Both the position numbers and the translations under genes were made by a program. The notes beneath the pieces were generated by a model. It worked only from the letters and a program-made list of their open reading frames with translations. It did no database searches and was not told where the DNA came from. From Phlebotomus papatasi (taxonomy: Eukaryota > Arthropoda > Insecta > Diptera > Psychodidae): 64,000 nucleotides of DNA. Shown one piece after another: positions 57,719 through 64,000 of this stretch (its first letter is position 1; each line of letters begins with the position of its first letter). The DNA is taken from assembly GCF_024763615.1 (NCBI RefSeq), contig NC_077223.1, positions 5,890,001-5,954,000 of the forward strand, in the 5' to 3' direction.

Positions 57719-58310
57719 TTAACTCTTTCGCGTCACACTTTTATTCAGCAGATGAATTCATGTAAAATTGAGTTTTTCCTAATGCTTTATGATTAAATAT
57801 AATAATTCTGAGAGAAAAAAAATTTCCATTGCGTGAAAACTCGGAAAAACTCCGGGTCATATATGACCCTATTGTCGGCAAGGGAAGTATACATACCATT
57901 TTCAAAATCTATATCACGGGCTTTTTAAGAGTTTTTTTTTTTGCTTGAAGTCATTAATTTGGCCAAAACCATGGCAAACTTGGTGTTCAAGGAATCTTCC
58001 TGGTAATCCCTTGAACAGTCTCTGTTACAATATTTTGAGTGGTATTTGGCAAAAATAAACTTATCTACATATTTATTCACACACAATACAATTACACAAT
58101 ATGAGACGCTTGCAGAATCCTCTAAAATATTGCAAAATATGTTATAATTCATCAGATATAAGATGAAATGTCCAGGAGCAAGAAATTTTCCTCCTGAATT
58201 TCACAAAGAAAAACAATGTCCCAACTGTCCCAACTACATTGTTGGCACGAAAACACTTACACAAACTTTTCCCTTGCCGACAATAGGGTCATATATGACC
58301 CGGAAAATTC
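57719..58310. mobile_element. TTAA-type end and inverted GGGTCATATATGACCC pair
   Basis: TTAACTCTTTCGCGTC at 57719 matches the left end of the TTAA family. Inside, GGGTCATATATGACCCTATT with GTCGGCAAGGGAA (57856-57888) is exactly inverted at 58268-58303. CGGGTCATATATGACCCG is itself palindromic. A matching right TTAA end was not found, so the limits are partial. A piggyBac affinity is inferred. Confidence 0.55.
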
Positions 58311-58478
58311 TACACACTTTTCTGGAAAATTGAGAGTAGTTTATTATATCAAAATATGCAATATACAATCTTTGGATATTCGATTTTGTGTTTCTAAATA
58401 AGTTTTTGCTGAAAAAAATAAATGAACATAAAAAAATTTGAAAAAGAAAAGTGACTTTATTTTTTTCGAAAAATATTA

Positions 58479-58806
58479 CAGTGCCCGCTCTCTAATCCGG
58501 ATCACCGTAATCCGGACGAGTTATCGACGGTTACATTTAAAATCATTTTGAAGTTATGTATGCATGTGTGTTCAGCAATGAAAATGAATTATCCTGTGAT
58601 GTTTTTGTTTAATAAATGAAGTATAATAAAATAAAATTCTCTAATTATGTCTTTTAAGCTTCTTTTAAACTCTTATTCTAATTCTATAAAAAAAGCCTTG
58701 TATTATATTTTCGAGACGTTGAACAAATTCAAAAAATCCATCCGGATTACGAAGCGGACATCTGTCATATTGCCTCCCGGTCATCTGGATTACAAAGCGA
58801 GCACTG
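58479..58806. mobile_element. Tigger-related MITE, CAGTGCCCGCTCTCTAATCC ends, copy 3
   Basis: Left CAGTGCCCGCTCTCTAATCC, right inverse CAGTGCTCGCTTTGTAATCC, TA at 58477-58478 and 58807-58808. Collinear with 33750-34082. Confidence 0.9.
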
Positions 58807-58808
58807 TA

Positions 58809-59799
58809 ATTTATTCATTAAAATCTATTTCATTCCCGCGCTTTTTGAAATGATTACGAACTTTTCCGGCGTTGAGGTCTTTATCTCCTTAATCGTGCCA
58901 AAACGTCATTTTTTCATGGAGCTTTTCAGTTCTGAGATTAGGAAAAAATACATGGAAATTAATTCTAATATAAACGATGGCTGATAGGTATGATTGAGGC
59001 CTGGTTTTTGGCCCAAAAATCACGAACAAACAAGGATGTGTGAACAAGCTTTCGGGGCAAACTGCGCTATGACACGTTTCATGCCAACCGATATGCCGGG
59101 GATACCTAAAAATTCCTTTAAACTTCTTTAGTGATTCGACAATTTTCTATAAAAACGTCTTCACTGCTTCAACATTTTTATCGGTTTTTGACGTTTAGAG
59201 GGCGAGCATCAACTAGCATGTTCTATGTCTTCTGTGAAGAGGATGTATCACTTATAAAAATTCTTGTTAATGAAAATAGACTCCCTAAATGTCATTGTTA
59301 ATATTTCAAGTGCGTTGGATCGTTTAATTTTATTTTTCCACACAAAATTTAATGCAAACTATTTGGTAAATTTATAAATATAAAAAAAACGTCAAGTACT
59401 TCGAAACATGTCTAACAATTAGGAGAAAGCACGCTACAATCGGACGACTCAAGCTTCGAACAACTTATTTTTGAATACGTTTTTAATGAATTTGACCCTG
59501 AATAATAATATATTTTATTAGCTAGACAAATACGGCGATGGGGATTCTCTGAATGCAGGGAGGTAACCAGTTTAATAAAAAGTGAAGCTATTTTTTACTT
59601 TACCCTGTTAATATTTTGCAGATTTTGCACCTCGATTCAAACAATTCGTTTTGAGGATTATAAATCATGTATTTTTGAACAACTTCTAATGCATAATTTT
59701 GAAATATATCAAAGTGGTAAGTCAATTCTCTTTGGGGAAAAACTTGTCATTAGCTTCATTTTATTTCTGTAAAAAATGTATGGAAAAATGAATGTTGTT
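58809..59799. other. Intergenic, no gene assigned
   Basis: AT-rich DNA with no supported feature. Confidence 0.55.
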
Positions 59800-59995
59800 A
59801 CCCCCCTGTCTGAATGTGACATCCTATATGACTGTGAGGTGACCGAAACCAACCCTCTGTGTGGTTCTCCGTTGTCCCCTTCCTCATGCGGAACAGAGGA
59901 TTTGATGACGGCAAGTCCGCTTGCCATTGACGTGGCCCGTTTTTGGGCAAGACAAACTTAATTTTAAGCCTCGACATGATTAATAATAATAGCTA
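59800..59995 (+). pseudogene. LINE 3' end, copy 3, with (TAA)n tail
   Basis: Matches 28150-28350: TGACTGTGAGGTGACC, GCAAGTCCGCTTGCCATTGA, TTTTGGGCAAGACAAACTTA, GCCTCGACATGATTAATAAT. Severely 5'-truncated. Confidence 0.85.
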
Positions 59996-60257
59996 GACCA
60001 ATGCGTCAAATTTTCTGAAAAGAGCCGTGCGAAGGTAGCGCGCCTTCCCCTATATTAAAAAAAAAGACTAATTAAAAGTGCAAGAGGGTTGGTCTTGTTA
60101 GCATTAGGGACATTTCAATATGTCAAAAAAGAATAATCAAGAATCGAGTGTACGTAGCCCAAGAAATGCAAAAAATTACCTTACTTTTTGAACATACGTC
60201 GTACTTTTCCAGACTTTTTCCAAAAACTTGATTTTGTATGTAGAATTAAAATTGTTA

Positions 60258-60490
60258 CAGTAGACTCTCACTCAATCCGCTCTTTTTCAATCGGGCGAAA
60301 AATTTTGTTGACAATTTTCACGTTTAATTATGAAGCTAATTTGCTCAAATTCGTTGTAGTCTTCCTATTTTATCGTGATTCTTTATAATTGAGCACTTTT
60401 TGTGGAATTTACAAAGGCTTTGACACTCAATTCTATCGCTAAACCGGATGACATTTTGCCCCATATTCCCGATTGAGAGAGAGTCTACTG
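60258..60490. mobile_element. Tigger-related MITE, copy 3
   Basis: CAGTAGACTCTCACTCAATC at the left, GATTGAGAGAGAGTCTACTG at the right, TA at 60256-60257 and 60491-60492. About the same length and content as 34085-34317. Confidence 0.92.
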
Positions 60491-61156
60491 TAATATCAAC
60501 CCACTGGCAAGTTGCCTGAAATTTGAAGTCACTTTCTCATACTTTGATTTGAATTTATATGGGAATTTTTTTGCATTCGCTACCGTTATGCTAATATTTA
60601 AAAAGTGAGAATGTTTTCCATATTATAAGATACCTTTTCGTATGCAAGAATAAAATATACTAAATTTTTGTTTAAATAATTTTTTCCTCGGAGCACTGTG
60701 AGCTGAGTCCGAGATCAATTTAGGAATTGGCTTCAAATAGCTCCATATAAAAAGGACAACTTTCCAGGCGCTTGGTTAATACAAAGCAACAGGCAAGGGT
60801 TAATTTTAATTCCCTTTCTTAAGGACTTTTGTAAATAAAATAAATGTCGAGTTGACATAAGAAATTTAATCTTCTACAACTCTGTCACATAGAATTTTTT
60901 CTGAAACTTGAGCCATTCAGTTAATATACTAAGCTAACTAGAGATAGAATGTTCATATTATCAGACTTGTTTTCTATCAGATAAATAGATGATTGGGAAA
61001 GAAAAAATATAATATCTACTGTGACTGCGCAGGAAGATACTATCAAACGCACGTCATAAAACAGAGATGACCAGGCTAAATACTAAACTTATTAAATTTA
61101 AATACTGAATACTAATAAGAAATCTAAATTTATATCGGAAAATGTTAAGACAACAT
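60491..61156. other. Intergenic, no gene assigned
   Basis: AT-rich DNA. TTTATT at about 61155 is an inverted AATAAA that would suit a minus-strand transcript ending here. Confidence 0.5.
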
Positions 61157-61609
61157 TTATTCCTCAATTTTTCCTTCTACATCCACGAATTCCTCAATAA
61201 CCAACCAAGGAGGTTCCTTTCCTATCCTTTCCTTTCCTTCTCCCTTATCCCGTTCTTCCTTTCTTCCGATTCCAACGAGTGGGGGCGACGGGCGATGCCC
61301 ATCCAGCCCCTGCGCTTCCGGATGGAGCGCTCCCACGGCGGTCGAGGTCTGGGATTTGGGAGAAGGTGCTGCGAAGATCTCTGGTGGCCTTTGAGGTAGT
61401 GGCAGAGGCTGTATTGCCGGGTGGCTGGTGGCACTGGGCTGGTGACTCTGGTGGTGATGGGTGAGTTGATGGGAAGCTGGTGGAGGTTGCCGAGAGTGAT
61501 GTGCACTCTCCGACGGCCGGTGATGAAAGAGGCAGAGGTGATTTTGTCCTCTTATCAATTGCACCACTTTTCCCTCCAATTCCTCGTCGCCTCCAGCGAC
61601 CTCATCGCC
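61157..61609 (-). CDS. Pro/His/Gln-rich open frame of unknown nature
   Basis: A GC-rich minus-strand frame: after an upstream stop, GDEVAGGDEELEGKVVQL, then an H/Q/P-rich stretch (HQLTHHHQSHQ), then a basic and acidic tail ending VDVEGKIEE. It contrasts strongly in base composition with the AT-rich neighbourhood, and an AATAAA on the same strand overlaps its end. No domain is recognised. It may be part of the gypsy element downstream of pol, or a last exon of a host gene. Low-complexity sequence can stay open by chance. Confidence 0.25.
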   Translation of the reverse strand, partial: GDEVAGGDEELEGKVVQLIRGQNHLCLFHHRPSESAHHSRQPPPASHQLTHHHQSHQPSATSHPAIQPLPLPQRPPEIFAAPSPKSQTSTAVGALHPEAQGLDGHRPSPPLVGIGRKEERDKGEGKERIGKEPPWLVIEEFVDVEGKIEE

Positions 61610-62912
61610 TCAACAGAGCACCACCACCAATACACTCAGAAAAATGGTTGCACACGCAACACATACCCCGGGGTTGCCAAAAAAAAAGAAAAAAAAAAAG
61701 AGTTTCAACCCGCGAGGGGCGATAAGCCACAGAATCAAAACAAATAACAATATAGTGAATAAACAATTAATAGATATTAGAAATGCAAAAGAAAAATGAG
61801 TAGTATTAGTGAGCAACTTGCGTTCGAGAGAAAAAAATAAAATTTTATAAGTGTCTGAGATTTAAGGCAAATTAAGGATTTTGCAATAAAGGCCGACCTA
61901 ATTTTCATAGCGCCTGCAAAATGACTTAATAATGAATTTATAATAAATAGAGAAATTAATTACGATTCTATAAAGGACCACCTAAATTCGATCATCGCAA
62001 AGGATATAATCCGATTCGTAACGAACTATTTGAAACAAATGATCATGATTATGTTCCCCAATTATCCCGTCTCAGCACCATTATAATTCGGGCAGGTATT
62101 CGACTATTCCGCCGAAAACTACACCGCATACCGGCTTCAAAGCGGAAAGGGGAGCCTCGGCCGAATTACAGTGTTGGGGAAAAAGAACGCCTGAAGGGCA
62201 AAGAAAAAAACCCTTTTTCCACCGACACTGCCCTAACTACCTCGAATAAAATTAAAAATGCTACGAATTATTCGAAATTTACCGCCTGCCTAAAAAAATG
62301 TGGCTGCCTACAACTGCGGATCCGGGAAACAAATCAAGACCGTTAAATTCAACATAATTGAAAATAAAATTAAAAAAAAATAATAATCGTATAAAGGTGT
62401 CCTAATTACTACGTGACATCAGATGACGAAGGAGGATAAAGAAATGAGTGTTGGCCGTGAAAAGTTGAATGGCACTGTTCATACGGACAGTTACAATTCA
62501 AAATTGCTGTAGCATGAAGTGCTACTACAAGGACTTCCCAAAGGACACTGCATGCAAGGTGTCTAAAAAAAAATGGGATATAAATGGTGATAACCGAAAT
62601 AGACGAACGATGTTCGATACAGCTTTAAGCTGATTCTATGTATAACGATTATCTTCGATCATGGCGAACACCTGAGAGGTGAATGATTCTACTTTGAAAG
62701 CAAATCAATCCGTTCTGATCGAAGGCCTACCCAACACATCCTCCATTCACGGAAAAGAAAAAAAATTGTTGAATTTTTAAAATAAAAATATCTCTGAACG
62801 TTACTCGCTGATATACCCTCACATAATTTAAACTACGTTACTTTACAAAAAGAATATCCGATGACATTGCCCAAGTCGTTACCATAAATCCATCCCGACA
62901 CAAAAAATCCCT
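61610..62912 (-). mobile_element. Region 3' of gypsy pol, putative LTR/untranslated part
   Basis: No coding frame of note. On the minus strand the pol stop is followed by AAGGGATTTTTTG and TGTCGGGATGG, where a polypurine tract and LTR start (TGT) could lie. The other LTR edge cannot be fixed because the partner LTR is outside the window. Confidence 0.35.
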
Positions 62913-63995
62913 TCAACCAGGTTTGATGTCCTTCCTATGGAACACCGCCTTCCGTCCGGTGTTCAAGTCCTCAAGTTCATAGGTTTGACCTTGAACCGAC
63001 ACCACCTTACTTTTTACCCAGGGACAGAATTTTGCCTGGATTTTCCTATTGGCATCTGACAAGGCAAAGGAACGCCTGAACACTACATCGCCCACAGAGA
63101 ACTTGCCCGGCTTCTTCCGCAAGTCGTACCGTTTCTTAGAGGACTCGTGAGATTTTTTGGATCTCTCTAAAGCCTTTTGTCTAGCCAACTTTAAGGTTTT
63201 CAGCCTATCCTCAACAGATGGAGCCGTATTGGCATCCGCATGCACATACTCTTCCCCGTGCGAAATCATATCCTGCCCAAAGTTTAGGTAATAGGGAGAG
63301 AATTGAGTGGTCTCATGCACTGAGGATCGCATGGCCATCCCAATCTCAGCCAAATGTTTCGGCCAATTGGTGTGTTTGGACCCTATATAAGACCTAATGG
63401 CGGTAATAATCGTCCTGTTTGCCCTCTCAGTAGGATTAGCTTGAGGAGTGTACCCAGAGGTAAACCACTGAGTGACACCGAGGTTTTTCAGGAAGGACTG
63501 CAACTGAGTTGCCTTAAAACCACTACCGTTGTCGGTCAAAATAACGCGGGGAACGCCGAATTGGGGAAATACATTCTGGGACAGGACTTTAATAACCGAA
63601 TTCGCAGTGGAATTCCGAAGAGGATACAAAAGAACGTATTTGGTCAGCTTATCAATTATGACTAAGATGAAACGGTGACCCATAGTACTGGGTACTAAAG
63701 GTCCTATAAAATCAGCGGACAAATGTTCCCAAGGACGTGTGGCTACTACATGACTGCCCATCGGAGGTGTTAGGTCATAGTTCGGGGCTTTAGACTTTTT
63801 ACAGGTTTCGCATTTCCGGAGGTAATCGCGCACGTCAGTACGAAGACGAGGCCAGTAAAAGAACTCCGTGATTTTGCGAAAGGTCTTGAAGAACCCGAAG
63901 TGAGCCGAAGTGGGGTCATCATGGTACTTTTGCAGTATGGCTTGACGTTCACCCTTAGGGACACAACATCTCCACCTAAAACTATACGAACCCAA
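62913..63995 (-). CDS. pol: Ty3/gypsy pol, integrase end (partial, runs off the right edge)
   Basis: 360 residues are visible and the frame is open to the window edge. The HHCC zinc module has H25, H32, C62 and C65 (YHDDPTSAHFG and KCETCKKSK). The rve core has its catalytic triad: D95 in SADFIGP, D155 in ILTDNGSGF, E190 in NPTERANRT, with the exact D-35-E spacing. A basic linker and a GDVVFRR block follow, then HRKDIKPG before TGA. Known: integrase joins the cDNA of the retrotransposon to host DNA. No frameshift is present in the visible part, so the copy may be young. Upstream parts (gag, protease, RT, RNase H) must lie to the right of the window. Confidence 0.93.
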   Translation of the reverse strand: MGSYSFRWRCCVPKGERQAILQKYHDDPTSAHFGFFKTFRKITEFFYWPRLRTDVRDYLRKCETCKKSKAPNYDLTPPMGSHVVATRPWEHLSADFIGPLVPSTMGHRFILVIIDKLTKYVLLYPLRNSTANSVIKVLSQNVFPQFGVPRVILTDNGSGFKATQLQSFLKNLGVTQWFTSGYTPQANPTERANRTIITAIRSYIGSKHTNWPKHLAEIGMAMRSSVHETTQFSPYYLNFGQDMISHGEEYVHADANTAPSVEDRLKTLKLARQKALERSKKSHESSKKRYDLRKKPGKFSVGDVVFRRSFALSDANRKIQAKFCPWVKSKVVSVQGQTYELEDLNTGRKAVFHRKDIKPG

Positions 63996-64000
63996 GGGAG

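Noticed and set aside
1..64000. CRISPR array, prokaryotic operon or rRNA
   Set aside because: No spaced direct repeats of suitable form, no Shine-Dalgarno-led gene runs, and spliced eukaryotic genes throughout.

Overview
The window is a piece of an insect nuclear genome. Split genes have short GT-AG introns, AATAAA poly(A) signals, an insect-type MADF-BESS gene and a very high load of DNA transposons and LINE relics. A fly (Diptera), perhaps a nematoceran such as a sand fly or midge, is my best guess; the species cannot be read from the sequence. There is no bacterial organisation, CRISPR array or rRNA.

I could build seven host genes, most with exact splice sites. On the left are a terminal exon of a Rubicon/DEF8-like zinc protein (+, ends 1945), a MADF-BESS protein (+, 2395-3263) and, converging on it, TECR, the trans-2-enoyl-CoA reductase of very-long-chain fatty acid elongation (-, five exons, 3498-9652). 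Next come CSE1L/CAS, the importin-alpha export receptor (-, three exons, 12247-19963), and TRMT1, the tRNA guanine-26 dimethyltransferase (-, 24509-26187). TRMT1 is head-to-head with LRRC56, a ciliary dynein-assembly leucine-rich-repeat protein (+, 26607-31081). TRAPPC3/Bet3 (+, 39793-51771) carries a complete, uninterrupted NF-YA coding region (40110-40850) inside its first intron on the same strand. The only donor I find that could serve the acceptor in front of NF-YA is that of TRAPPC3 exon 1, so the two genes probably share a first exon.

The rest is mostly mobile DNA. It includes a nearly complete pogo/Tigger element (43723-46121) inserted in an older MITE, and several TA-flanked MITE families whose ends resemble Tigger. 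There are also TTAA-flanked (piggyBac-type) MITEs, a 1.03-kb DNA element inserted in a LINE reverse transcriptase, three kinds of LINE relic stacked in the LRRC56 intron (one R2-like), and the 3' part of a Ty3/gypsy pol gene at the right edge. Structural oddities include a perfect 59-bp inverted repeat (11837-11983), arrays of alternating inverted units on both sides of the last TRAPPC3 exon, and a 1.3-kb direct duplication of unknown identity. A 500-N gap lies at 53923-54422.

From about 53 kb to 61 kb I find no convincing host gene, only one possible orphan exon. I see no single new multi-gene system. The observations most worth checking are the NF-YA/TRAPPC3 nested locus, the long hairpin and the palindromic arrays.
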